A DNA stretch of 64,000 bases from RGIG3002 sp964449325 (lineage in GTDB: Bacteria > Bacillota > Clostridia > Lachnospirales > Lachnospiraceae): assembly GCA_964449325.1 (NCBI GenBank), contig CAYUYJ010000010.1:43346-107345 (forward strand), given 5' to 3'. How positions within the stretch are numbered: the first letter of the stretch is position 1; every line of letters begins with the position of its first letter. Below are positions 24,769 to 33,504 of the stretch, one piece after another. The position numbers were made by a program, and so were the translations under genes. The notes beneath the pieces were generated by a model that saw only the letters and a program-made list of their open reading frames with translations, did not search any database and was not told where the DNA came from.

Positions 24769-25957
24769 AAAACTGCTGGTTCATATTCTGTTATCCGTAC
24801 TGCTTGTACTTCTGACCGGTGCAGCAGTGTTCGGATGCAGTTATCTTTATACAGAAGATTTATATCGGATGATACGCAACGTTGTGATGGCGGTTATGGG
24901 CTCACTTGTTGTTTTGGATACCTACTGGGTTGCGGCGGGAAAAGGCAGACTGGATTATCAGAAGGAAAACGGAGTACATTTTGGAAGATTTGTGGTGATT
25001 TATTTTATCGGGCTTGTGTTTGCTGTTGCCCTCCCTGTTTTACCTGCTGCCGGGTGGCCGTATATGGCATTATTTACGGCACTTGCCTGTTTCAGTAATA
25101 TGGCATGTGGGATTACTACAGGAAGTGTACTTTTGATGATGACTGTATCACTTACGCCGGATGCCGGAGCAGAGATTTTTTTACTTTATTTTATGAGCGG
25201 TGTAGTAGCGGTTACACTTTTCCAAAATGTAGATGAAGCATTTAAAGTCGGAGTACCGATTGTGGTATCGCTTGTATTTCTGCTCGTTTGTGAAACCGCA
25301 AATGTGGTTTTGTTTGCCAATGAAAAGCTGAATCCGGAGCTGTTTGTGGTTCCGGTTACGAATTTGATTATCAGTGCGATTATGCTGGTGGCAATTTTGA
25401 AAGCCTATAATTTTCTGGTTGTGAACCGGTTTCGAGACAAATATCAGGTTATCAATGATCAGGAATATCCGTTGATGGCAGAGTTAAAAGCAAAGCATCG
25501 GGAGGAATACTATCATACCATACATACAGCCTATTTAAGTGACCGTATTGCCAAGAAACTGCATTTGGATGAAGCGGTTACGAAGGCGGCAACCTATTAT
25601 TTGAAAATCGGAACGTTACGGGGCGAAAATAACTGGGAAAATGTGAAAGCAGTTTGTGAAGAGCATAAATTTCCGCCGGAGGTTATGGAGGTTTTGAAGG
25701 AGTGTCTTGCTACTGCGATGCCCAGACGCAAGGAAACGGTAGTGATTGTATTTGCGGATGAAATTATCGGACAGATTCAGACAATTTTTGCTCAGGATAA
25801 GGAGGCAGTTGTGGATTATGTACAGCTTACGGATAAGGTTTATAAGAAAAAAATCGAGAGTGGGCTTCTTAAGGACAACCTGATAACGTATTCGGAATTG
25901 CAGATGATGCGGAAAATTTTTGTGGAGGAAAAATTGTATTATGACTTTTTACGTTGA
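24752..25957 (+). CDS. Short PgpH/YqfF-like 7TM-HD protein with degenerate HD site
   Basis: The start is TTG 24752, preceded by CAGGGAGA and overlapping phoH by 17 bases; product 401 residues. It has one N-terminal helix, a brief loop, then about six to seven membrane helices, and a cytoplasmic domain from about residue 235. Its place between phoH and ybeY is the classic place of pgpH (yqfF), a c-di-AMP phosphodiesterase. But PgpH is about 700 residues with a large outer 7TMR-HDED domain, missing here. In the HD domain the first histidine remains (His255), while the metal-binding His-Asp pair of YYHDIGK is replaced by Leu284-Lys285 (YYLKIGT). I infer loss of phosphodiesterase activity. Confidence 0.8.
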   Translation: MKEENKKLLVHILLSVLLVLLTGAAVFGCSYLYTEDLYRMIRNVVMAVMGSLVVLDTYWVAAGKGRLDYQKENGVHFGRFVVIYFIGLVFAVALPVLPAAGWPYMALFTALACFSNMACGITTGSVLLMMTVSLTPDAGAEIFLLYFMSGVVAVTLFQNVDEAFKVGVPIVVSLVFLLVCETANVVLFANEKLNPELFVVPVTNLIISAIMLVAILKAYNFLVVNRFRDKYQVINDQEYPLMAELKAKHREEYYHTIHTAYLSDRIAKKLHLDEAVTKAATYYLKIGTLRGENNWENVKAVCEEHKFPPEVMEVLKECLATAMPRRKETVVIVFADEIIGQIQTIFAQDKEAVVDYVQLTDKVYKKKIESGLLKDNLITYSELQMMRKIFVEEKLYYDFLR

Positions 25958-26441
25958 GAATGAAACGGGTGTTGAATTTGATTTTTCAGTGGAAGATACG
26001 GTAAGGGATGTAATGGAAGAGGTTCTTGACAGCGAAAACTGTCCGTATGAATCGGAAATCAATGTGTTGCTGACAGACAATGAAGGAATCCATCAGTTTA
26101 ATATGCAGTATCGGGAAATAGACAGACCTACTGATGTGTTATCTTTCCCAAATTTATCTTTTGGGAAACCGGCAGATTTTGAGTCTGCTTCGGAAAATGA
26201 AGCGGATTGCTTTAATCCGGAAACAGGGGAGCTTGTTTTGGGAGATATTATTATTTCCGTGGACAAGGTAAAGGAGCAGGCCGCAAATTATGGGCACAGT
26301 GAGAAAAGGGAGTTTGCTTTTCTCATGGCACACAGTATGCTGCACCTGTGTGGTTACGACCATATGGAGGAAGCAGAAGCAAAGCAGATGGAAATAAAGC
26401 AGGAAGATGTGTTAAAGAAACTTGGAATAACGAGGGAATGA
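25941..26441 (+). CDS. ybeY: Endoribonuclease YbeY
   Basis: A 166-residue metalloprotein with the complete zinc motif HSMLHLCGYDH (H-x3-H-x5-H) and the upstream family block YREIDRPTDVLSFP. YbeY takes part in 16S rRNA 3' end maturation and ribosome quality control. ATG 25941 is chosen because GGAGGA lies 11 bases upstream; it overlaps the preceding gene by 17 bases. A TTG at 25920 would give an extra seven residues not seen in the family. The normal neighbours further down in other Firmicutes (dgkA, cdd, era) are absent. Confidence 0.96.
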   Translation: MTFYVENETGVEFDFSVEDTVRDVMEEVLDSENCPYESEINVLLTDNEGIHQFNMQYREIDRPTDVLSFPNLSFGKPADFESASENEADCFNPETGELVLGDIIISVDKVKEQAANYGHSEKREFAFLMAHSMLHLCGYDHMEEAEAKQMEIKQEDVLKKLGITRE

Positions 26442-26454
26442 ACTAGAGGACGAT

Positions 26455-28098
26455 ATGGGAAATACGGCGAGAAGAAACCTAAGAAAGAACCATCCGAAAG
26501 GAAATTCGGCTATTTTTACAATATTTTTGTCTTATCTGATTATTTTAATCGGAAGACTGTTCTTTGCGAATATGATTGGAGAAACAGGAATGGGCTATTA
26601 TGCCTCTGTTTATGAGTGGATAACTTTTATTTTGCTTGTTATCGGCAGTTTTTTACCCTATGCGGAAGCAAGAGCGGTACGGGGAAGAATGGCAAAGGGA
26701 CAAATAAAGAATGCAGGAAGAGTTTTGAAGGCTACTCTTTTATTTGGAGCAGTTATCGGGATTTGCTGTGCTGTTTTACAAATTGTCCTGTCGGAAATCA
26801 TTACAAGGAAGCTGTTGCTGCAACCGCTTGAAATTTTAGCGGTATGGGTTATTGCACCTGTACTTGTACTTTCTGTGCTGATTAATGCGTACCGTGGTTA
26901 TTTTGAAGGAATAGGTACGGCAATACCTACCAATATATCACGGATTCTGGAACAGATTTTCAGCGTGGTATTTGGAATGGTAGTAGGAAAAATCTTTTAT
27001 GATTACGGTGCAAAAACAGGAAATTTGGTACAGAATGCAAATTATGCACCTGCCTATGCAGTGGCCGGAATTGCAATCGGCATGATTGCTGCACAGCTTT
27101 TGGTATTGCTGTTTTTTCTGTTGCTAAACGGGACTTATGCAGGAACCTTTAAACGGCAGATGAGTAAGGATAATTCCAAGATTCTTGATTCTTATGCAGA
27201 TGTAATAAAAAATCTGTTGATTTATGGTTGCCCATATATGCTGACCATGTTGTTTATACAAGGTTCGGTTTTTGTAGATATGATGCTTTATGTACACTAT
27301 ATCCATGAAAATACCACGCAGAACTACAACATACATTACGGCTCCTTTTATGGGAAATATGGAATTCTTATCGGACTGTTTGTCTGCGTGTTGAGCTTGA
27401 GCATGGCAAAGCCCTTAGCGGCAATTGCTCATTATCACAAAAGGGAAGAGTATCGGGCTGTGAAGGAAAACTTTTCGGGCGGACTTCATACTTTTGCAAT
27501 ATATGGTATTCCGATGGCAGTGTTACTGGCTGCTTTAGCAGAACCGATAACAGATATGTTTTTTGGTACGGCTAAAGGAACGGTATTTTTGCTACAGGTC
27601 AGTTCCTCTTTAATCATTCTTGTTCCTTGTGCTTTGTTTTTTGTCACGGTAATGCAGCTTGTGGGGAAACAGATGCTTGCTTTACGGAATTGTGCAATAG
27701 CGTTTCTGGTACAGATTGGTTCGGTTATTTTGTTTTTACAGGTACTTCATTTAGGAATTGCTTCCGTAGCTTATGGCTATATGGTGTTGTTTGGGTTAAT
27801 GGCAATTCTAAACGGTATGTCCTTGTTCCGGTATCTGAAATATACTCCGGAATATGTAAGAATGTTTGTGATTCCTTTCATTGCATCAGCAGTCTGTGGG
27901 GTATTGGATATGCTTCTGGCAAAAGCATTATTTGAAAAAACAGGAGGAAGTGTGACATCCCTTGTATGTATTATTTTGGGTGGTGTTGGATATATCGTAC
28001 TTCTGTTTGCATTAAAGGGAGTCAGTGATAAAGAATTGAACAGGATTGCAGGTGGCACATTGCTTTTAAAAGTCGGACAAATTTTACATCTTGTATAA
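26455..28098 (+). CDS. SpoVB/MurJ-like polysaccharide (MOP) flippase
   Basis: A 547-residue integral membrane protein with about 14 hydrophobic helices and the MOP-superfamily opening (IFTIFLSYLIILIGRLFFAN then GMGYYASVYEW). The fold and length match SpoVB/YtgP-type lipid-linked oligosaccharide flippases of Firmicutes. Candidates for the cargo are spore-cortex or wall precursors; the sporulation genes upstream make a SpoVB-like role attractive, but the family contains many paralogues. It begins 13 bases after ybeY behind AGAGGA. Confidence 0.85.
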   Translation: MGNTARRNLRKNHPKGNSAIFTIFLSYLIILIGRLFFANMIGETGMGYYASVYEWITFILLVIGSFLPYAEARAVRGRMAKGQIKNAGRVLKATLLFGAVIGICCAVLQIVLSEIITRKLLLQPLEILAVWVIAPVLVLSVLINAYRGYFEGIGTAIPTNISRILEQIFSVVFGMVVGKIFYDYGAKTGNLVQNANYAPAYAVAGIAIGMIAAQLLVLLFFLLLNGTYAGTFKRQMSKDNSKILDSYADVIKNLLIYGCPYMLTMLFIQGSVFVDMMLYVHYIHENTTQNYNIHYGSFYGKYGILIGLFVCVLSLSMAKPLAAIAHYHKREEYRAVKENFSGGLHTFAIYGIPMAVLLAALAEPITDMFFGTAKGTVFLLQVSSSLIILVPCALFFVTVMQLVGKQMLALRNCAIAFLVQIGSVILFLQVLHLGIASVAYGYMVLFGLMAILNGMSLFRYLKYTPEYVRMFVIPFIASAVCGVLDMLLAKALFEKTGGSVTSLVCIILGGVGYIVLLFALKGVSDKELNRIAGGTLLLKVGQILHLV

Positions 28099-28113
28099 AA
28101 AATGAATAAATAC

Positions 28114-28202
28114 AAAAAATAAGCTGATACTAAAAGATGAAATGATTCCGGATAAAATGGAGGTCTTGCATGAAAGTTGCAAAAAGTATCGGCTTATTTT
28201 TT
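28114..28202 (+). repeat. 18-base inverted repeat enclosing the ribosome-binding site and start of the 28170 gene
   Basis: Bases 28114-28131 pair with 28185-28202 over all 18 positions, with one G-U wobble. The 53-base interval holds GGAGG (28159-28163) and the ATG at 28170; the right arm is inside codons 6-11 and ends in six T. As RNA this would put the start site in the loop of a long-range hairpin. Confidence 0.75.
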
Positions 28203-28757
28203 CTGTTTCCGCTTAGTATGTTTTTGTTGGGCGGTTTTAGTTTTTTTCTGCTGGAAAGTTATTTTTATCCGAAGGATAAGCCTGAATATGAGCGTGTGGC
28301 AGTAGAGGATAAACAGGTATTAACCTCGGATACACAGTATGTTTTGATTGAAACGGATTTACTGAAGGAGAGCAGTACGGAAACGGTAGGGCATGTGCCG
28401 GACCATTATATCGGTATGGACAGGGAACAGTTTATGGATGCGATGGAAAATTATGAGCTGTGTCCGCCTCTTGCGGAACAGAACAAAGGCTTTGTCGGGC
28501 TTGAGATAAAATCATTTTCAACGGAAAAGGTTGAAATACGGAAAAACTATTTTTTGATGGAAAATCCTGAACATTTTTATCTGACAGTACAGGACAATTA
28601 TGTAGTAGTTATGCGTGAGGATTTGATGACGGTTTATATGAATACTACGATTCTGGTTACAACATTACCGGAACGGATTCAGGCAGAAATTATGTTAAAT
28701 AAATATATAGATAATGAGAAAGAGTTATTCGATTTTTTGGAAACTTATTCCAGCTGA
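28170..28757 (+). CDS. Membrane-anchored protein, possibly BofC-like
   Basis: A 195-residue protein with one N-terminal membrane helix (IGLFFLFPLSMFLLGGFSFFLL) and an outer or intermembrane domain. The C-terminal half (HFYLTVQDNYVVVMR, then ITTLPERIQ-like ILVTTLPERI and the end FDFLETYSS) resembles the BofC C-terminal domain annotated in many clostridia, where BofC in Bacillus blocks a signalling protease in sporulation. The likeness is by pattern only. The nearby yqfC/yqfD/SpoVB-like genes fit a sporulation setting. The start region lies within a long inverted repeat. Confidence 0.6.
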   Translation: MKVAKSIGLFFLFPLSMFLLGGFSFFLLESYFYPKDKPEYERVAVEDKQVLTSDTQYVLIETDLLKESSTETVGHVPDHYIGMDREQFMDAMENYELCPPLAEQNKGFVGLEIKSFSTEKVEIRKNYFLMENPEHFYLTVQDNYVVVMREDLMTVYMNTTILVTTLPERIQAEIMLNKYIDNEKELFDFLETYSS

Positions 28758-28780
28758 AAGGAAAAGAAAACGGAGATATT

Positions 28781-30070
28781 ATGAGGATTGCAGTAATCGG
28801 CGGTGGCGCTTCGGGATTGATAGCGGCAATTGCAGCAAGGGAAAAGAAAGCAGATGTCACGATTTTTGAAAAAAATGACCGTGTCGGAAAGAAACTTCTG
28901 ATGACCGGAAACGGAAAGTGTAACTTATCGAATCGGGATTTTCGGACGGATTATTACAGAAGTACGGGAGAACAGGATTTGCGGATGTTTTTCGATGCCT
29001 TTGGAGTAGAAGAAACGGTTGCTTTTTTTGAACAGCTTGGTATGCTTGTAAAAAACAAAAACGGTTATTTATATCCGGCAAGTGAACAGGCAGGGACGGT
29101 GTCGGATATTCTGCGTTTTGCCTGTATGCGAAGCGGTGTGGATATAAAAACCATGGCAGAGGTCAAAAAGATAACAAAGAATGCGGAAACGTTTGTGGTT
29201 GAAGTAAGAGAAGAAATCGCTTCCGAAGAAAAAGAAAAAGCGGAAAAAGGCAGTGTACGGAAGGAGAAATATTGTTTTGATCGTGTGATTCTTGCCTGCG
29301 GAAGCAAGGCAGGACCGAAAAACATTACCTCGGGAAGCGGATACCTGCTTGCCAAATCATTTGGACACCATGTCACAGAGCTTGTTCCGGCACTGGTGCA
29401 GCTTCGTTGTGCGGGAGACTTCTTTAAACAAATTGCCGGAGTGCGGACAGAGTGTGAACTGACAATGTGTGTTGACGGAACAGAAAAGCAGAAAGAGCGT
29501 GGTGAGTTACAACTTACCGATTATGGTATTTCCGGTATTCCTGTATTTCAGTTCAGCCGATATGCGGCAGAAGCATTAAAAAAAGGAAAGCAGGTGCAGG
29601 TATTTTTGAATTTCCTGCCCGGATTTTCGGATGATGAGTATACGGAATTTATACATAATCGTTTTAAAAGGCAAAAAGACCAGACAGCAGAACAATTTTT
29701 CTTAGGAATAACAAATAAGAAAATAATAGGGTTGTTTCTGAAACAGAGTGGACTGAAACCGGAGGAAAAAATAGAAGAAGCAAATCGAAAAAAGTGGGAA
29801 AAGGTTTTTATACTGCTTCGCCGGTTTTTGGTGGAGATAAAGGAGCCGAATCCTTTTGAAAATGCACAGGTTTGTGCGGGTGGTGTATGCCTGGAGGAAA
29901 TATCGGGGCAGATGGAGTCAAAGATTGTTTCAGGGCTCTATCTGGCAGGAGAATTGCTGGACGTGGACGGAAGATGCGGTGGTTATAATTTACAATGGGC
30001 ATGGACAAGCGGATATCTGGCAGGGCATTTTGCTGCCGGAAAACAGGGAAAGAAACAGATAATGGAATAA
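28781..30070 (+). CDS. BaiN/HI0933-family flavoprotein
   Basis: A 429-residue FAD protein: N-terminal GGGASGLIAAIAAREK, the GNGKCNLSN motif, a central insert and the C-terminal AGELLDVDGRCGGYNLQWAWTSG block, all diagnostic of the HI0933/YhiN (BaiN) family. One gut clostridial member reduces bile-acid intermediates, but most family members have no tested substrate and no bai genes are near. It is 23 bases after the 28170 gene and 30 bases before another FAD enzyme, probably one operon. Confidence 0.9.
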   Translation: MRIAVIGGGASGLIAAIAAREKKADVTIFEKNDRVGKKLLMTGNGKCNLSNRDFRTDYYRSTGEQDLRMFFDAFGVEETVAFFEQLGMLVKNKNGYLYPASEQAGTVSDILRFACMRSGVDIKTMAEVKKITKNAETFVVEVREEIASEEKEKAEKGSVRKEKYCFDRVILACGSKAGPKNITSGSGYLLAKSFGHHVTELVPALVQLRCAGDFFKQIAGVRTECELTMCVDGTEKQKERGELQLTDYGISGIPVFQFSRYAAEALKKGKQVQVFLNFLPGFSDDEYTEFIHNRFKRQKDQTAEQFFLGITNKKIIGLFLKQSGLKPEEKIEEANRKKWEKVFILLRRFLVEIKEPNPFENAQVCAGGVCLEEISGQMESKIVSGLYLAGELLDVDGRCGGYNLQWAWTSGYLAGHFAAGKQGKKQIME

Positions 30071-30100
30071 CGACAGTGATACATGAGAGGATTTGTGTAA

Positions 30101-31783
30101 ATGATAAAAATCAGTCAAATTAAGCTTCCTTTGAATTATACGGAAGAAATGCTGAAAAAGAAAATAGGCAGAATATTGAAGGTGAAAGAAAGTGAACTTT
30201 TGTCCGTAAAACTTTCAAAGCGTTCACTGGATGCCAGAAAGAAACCGGAATTATTTTATAGCCTTACGGTGTTAGTGGAAACCAAGAAAGAAGAAATGCT
30301 TGTAAAGCGGGCAAAAAATAATCAGGTAGTTCTTGTAAAGGAAGAAGAATATCGTTTCCCGAATAGCGGGAACAAGCCGTTATCCTGTCGCCCGGTCGTT
30401 ATCGGCAGTGGTCCGGCAGGAATGTTTTGTGCTTATTTACTCGCAGAACACGGATACTGTCCTATCGTATTGGAGCGGGGAGCAGACGTAGACACAAGAA
30501 AAAAAGAAGTGGAAACCTTTTGGAAAACAGGTGATTTGAATCCGGTTTCCAATGTGCAGTTTGGTGAGGGCGGAGCCGGTACTTTTTCAGACGGTAAATT
30601 GAATACCTTGATTAAGGATAAGGACGGGAGAAGTAAAAAGGTACTTACCATATTTGTGGAAAATGGAGCACCGGAGAAAATTTTGTATGACGGAAAGCCT
30701 CATATCGGAACGGATATTTTGATTTCTGTGGTGAAAAATATGAGGGAGCGGATTAAGGCATGGGGTGGAGAATTCCGTTTTGAAAATCAGGTGATGGATT
30801 TTCAGATAGAGCAGGGAAGGCTTAAGGCACTGAAAGTACGCAATGAGAGCGGAGAATTATATGAACTTGAAGCCGGTCCGGCGATACTTGCTATCGGCCA
30901 TTCGGCGCGTGATACTTTTGAAACGCTTTATGAAAGAAAGGTTCCTATGGAGGCAAAAGCCTTTGCAGTGGGGATGCGTGTGGAACATCCACAGGATTTG
31001 ATAAATATTTCTCAATACGGAGACAGGGAAACACCACTTCCGGCAGCAGCCTATAAGCTGACGGCAAAAACCTCGTATGAGCGTGGTGTATACTCCTTTT
31101 GCATGTGCCCGGGCGGTTATGTGGTCAATGCTTCGTCAGAGGAAGGCAGACTTGCCGTGAATGGAATGAGTTATAGCGGCAGAGATGGAAAAAATGCAAA
31201 CAGTGCAATCATTGTGGCGATAACACCAAATGATTTCGGAGCGGAGGGTCCGCTTTCAGGGATTGCTTTTCAACGGAAATTAGAGGAAAAAGCATTCCGA
31301 CTGGGGCAGGGTAAGGTGCCTGTGGAGCGGTACGGTGCATTTAAGCAGGAAGTATACGAAAAGGTAAATAAAGAAGTATCCACAGGAGAAAAGAATGAGC
31401 CGTACCATACTCCGGAAACACTTTGGGCGGAGTTTTCCCCACGGATAAAAGGGGAATATGTCTATGCCAAAGTGTCTGAAATTCTTCCTACGGAAGTAAA
31501 TCTTGCTTTTATAGAGGGGATGGAGCAGTTTGGGAAGATTATTCCCGGATTTTCGGATGAGAGAGTTTTTCTGGAGGGAATTGAAAGCCGTACCTCTTCA
31601 CCTGTACGTATATGCCGGGATGAGACAAACCAGTCTGCAATACGGGGGTTATATCCTTGCGGAGAGGGTGCCGGTTATGCGGGTGGCATTACTTCTGCGG
31701 CAATGGACGGCATGAAAATTGCGGAAGGCATTGCAAGAGAATACAAACCATTGTATACTAATGCAGACGAAAGTGGATTTTGA
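30101..31783 (+). CDS. Uncharacterised FAD-dependent dehydrogenase (COG2509 type)
   Basis: A 560-residue flavoprotein with an N-terminal domain of about 90 residues (starting MIKISQIKLPLNYTEEML), then a Rossmann motif IGSGPAGMFCAYLLAEHG near residue 106, the GGAGTFSDGKLNT block, a FCMCPGGYVVNAS segment and a terminal GEGAGYAGGITSAAMDG motif. This is the COG2509 family found through the Firmicutes, often near cell-wall or core genes and of unknown substrate. It probably shares an operon with the BaiN-like gene upstream and proB 12 bases downstream. Confidence 0.9.
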   Translation: MIKISQIKLPLNYTEEMLKKKIGRILKVKESELLSVKLSKRSLDARKKPELFYSLTVLVETKKEEMLVKRAKNNQVVLVKEEEYRFPNSGNKPLSCRPVVIGSGPAGMFCAYLLAEHGYCPIVLERGADVDTRKKEVETFWKTGDLNPVSNVQFGEGGAGTFSDGKLNTLIKDKDGRSKKVLTIFVENGAPEKILYDGKPHIGTDILISVVKNMRERIKAWGGEFRFENQVMDFQIEQGRLKALKVRNESGELYELEAGPAILAIGHSARDTFETLYERKVPMEAKAFAVGMRVEHPQDLINISQYGDRETPLPAAAYKLTAKTSYERGVYSFCMCPGGYVVNASSEEGRLAVNGMSYSGRDGKNANSAIIVAITPNDFGAEGPLSGIAFQRKLEEKAFRLGQGKVPVERYGAFKQEVYEKVNKEVSTGEKNEPYHTPETLWAEFSPRIKGEYVYAKVSEILPTEVNLAFIEGMEQFGKIIPGFSDERVFLEGIESRTSSPVRICRDETNQSAIRGLYPCGEGAGYAGGITSAAMDGMKIAEGIAREYKPLYTNADESGF

Positions 31784-31795
31784 GGAGGAACCAAG

Positions 31796-32647
31796 GTGGA
31801 AAACGTAAGGGAAATGATGAAGGACAAGAAGAGAATCGTGGTGAAAATAGGTTCGTCATCTTTACTTCATAAAGAAACCGGACGATTGGATTATGGAAAA
31901 ATTGAGCTTCTCGTAAGGGAATTATGTAATATCAGAAATCAGGGAAAAGATGTGATACTGGTCAGTTCCGGGGCAATTGCTGTCGGAAGAAAGGTAGTCA
32001 ATCAGGATAAGGAGGAAAACTCCATAGCCGTGAAACAGGCTTGTGCAGCAGTGGGACAGGTCAGACTGATGATGACTTATCAGAAAATCTTTTCGGAATA
32101 TAATCAGATTGCCGCTCAGATTCTGATGACAAAAAATACGATAGTGGACAATTTGAATCGTTATAACGCACACAATACTTTTTCAGAGCTTTTGAAAATG
32201 GGTGTGATTCCGATTGTAAACGAGAACGATACCATTGCGACTTATGAAATTGTTATCGGGGACAACGATACTCTTTCTGCCATTGTTGCAGCACTGGTGG
32301 ATGCAGATTTGTTGATTTTGTTATCGGATATTGACGGGCTTTATACGGATGACCCACGTACTAATCCGAATGCACAGTTTATTGAAACGGTTCCGGTACT
32401 TACGGAGGAACTGATGCAGATGGGGAAAGGTTCTACCGGAAGCAAGGTAGGTACAGGCGGAATGAATACAAAAATGCAGGCGGCAGCCATTGCTACCAAA
32501 TCCGATATTGATATGGTGATAGCCAACAGCGAGGATATTCGTGTGATACATAGAATTCTGGACGGAGAAAATGTAGGAACTCTCTTTTTAAAAAATCCCG
32601 ATGAAGGCTTTGATTTACCGGGATTTGTAGAGGAACTGCATAAGTAA
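31796..32647 (+). CDS. proB: Glutamate 5-kinase
   Basis: A 283-residue amino-acid kinase: VVKIGSSSLL near the start, VSSGAIAVG, NENDTIAT and the KVGTGGMNTKMQAA motif. It phosphorylates glutamate in the first step of proline synthesis. It starts at GTG 31796, preceded by GAGGAGG. The product lacks the C-terminal PUA domain of the roughly 370-residue E. coli enzyme; PUA-less kinases are known in other bacteria. proA, the next enzyme, lies two genes downstream in the same run. Confidence 0.96.
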   Translation: MENVREMMKDKKRIVVKIGSSSLLHKETGRLDYGKIELLVRELCNIRNQGKDVILVSSGAIAVGRKVVNQDKEENSIAVKQACAAVGQVRLMMTYQKIFSEYNQIAAQILMTKNTIVDNLNRYNAHNTFSELLKMGVIPIVNENDTIATYEIVIGDNDTLSAIVAALVDADLLILLSDIDGLYTDDPRTNPNAQFIETVPVLTEELMQMGKGSTGSKVGTGGMNTKMQAAAIATKSDIDMVIANSEDIRVIHRILDGENVGTLFLKNPDEGFDLPGFVEELHK

Positions 32648-32677
32648 ACAGCAGGGCAGTATGAGGAGTGAAGGTAT

Positions 32678-32902
32678 ATGAATATGGAAGAAAAAGTAAA
32701 GCGCATTAATGAGCTTTATCATAAATCCCAGGCAGAAGGACTTACGACAGAAGAAAAAAAGGAGCAGGCAGAACTTCGCAGTGAATATATTGCAAATGTG
32801 CGGGCAAATTTGCGTGGACAGCTGAATAATATTTCCATTCAGAATGCGGATGGAACCATTACAAATTTAGGTGAAAAATATGGAGACAAAAAGCTGCATT
32901 AG
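32678..32902 (+). CDS. YnzC/DUF896 family small protein
   Basis: A 74-residue helical protein starting MNMEEKVKRINELYHKSQ, with the family block GLTTEEKKEQAELRSEYI and RANLRGQL. DUF896 proteins are two-helix cytosolic proteins; in Bacillus subtilis YnzC is in the SOS regulon but its function is not known. Here it is sandwiched between proB and the folate gene and overlaps the latter by 23 bases, so it is probably transcribed with proline synthesis genes. GAGGAGTGAAGG precedes the start. Confidence 0.9.
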   Translation: MNMEEKVKRINELYHKSQAEGLTTEEKKEQAELRSEYIANVRANLRGQLNNISIQNADGTITNLGEKYGDKKLH

Positions 32903-33440
32903 GAAAAGAATACTTGCTGTAAGAGGGGAACTGTCTGAGGCAGAACGATATGAAAGCAGTCGAATCATTGCGAAAAAGCTTCGGTGTTTGAAAGCATATA
33001 ACGATGCCGAATGTCTGCTTGGCTTTGTTGGGTATGGCAGTGAAGTAGATACCATTCCTTTTTTAGAGCAGGCTGTTTCAGATGGGAAAAGGGTGTTTTG
33101 CCCGGTTTCCCGTGAGGACAAAACGATGGAATTTTATCGTTTTATTTCTAAGGAGATATTGATAAAAGGGTACAAAAATATTCCGGAACCGCCCGATAAT
33201 GCCGAAAAATTTGACAGAAACAGCAAAAAGGTATTTCTTTTGATGCCGGGAGTGGCATTTGATAAAAAAAAGCATCGGATTGGCTATGGAAAAGGCTTTT
33301 ATGACAGGTATCTGGCGGATTTTTCACCGGATTTTACGGCAGCGATCTGTTTTGACTGTCAGATAGTAGAAAAAATTCCGGTGGAAACGCATGATTTCAT
33401 ACCGGATATAGTGCTTACACAGACAGAGGAGATTGTATAG
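32880..33440 (+). CDS. 5-formyltetrahydrofolate cyclo-ligase
   Basis: A 186-residue protein: METKSCIRKRILAVRGELS at the N-terminus (the basic ATP-binding opening), the FVGYGSEVDT core strand and the C-terminal LMPGVAFDKKKHRIGYGKGFYDRYL signature of the 5-FTHF cyclo-ligase family. It converts 5-formyl-THF to 5,10-methenyl-THF with ATP. ATG 32880 has AGGTG close upstream and overlaps the YnzC-like gene; an in-frame GTG at 32871 is a less likely start. Confidence 0.94.
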   Translation: METKSCIRKRILAVRGELSEAERYESSRIIAKKLRCLKAYNDAECLLGFVGYGSEVDTIPFLEQAVSDGKRVFCPVSREDKTMEFYRFISKEILIKGYKNIPEPPDNAEKFDRNSKKVFLLMPGVAFDKKKHRIGYGKGFYDRYLADFSPDFTAAICFDCQIVEKIPVETHDFIPDIVLTQTEEIV

Positions 33441-33504
33441 ATGATGAACGCCGGTTGCTTTTAGAGGATGAAGTGGTGGAAAAGAAGCAATCGGGGAGAA
33501 AGGT

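Noticed and set aside
28781..30070. Bile-acid metabolism function for the BaiN-like protein
   Set aside because: Only one member of a very broad family has that assignment and there are no other bai genes here.
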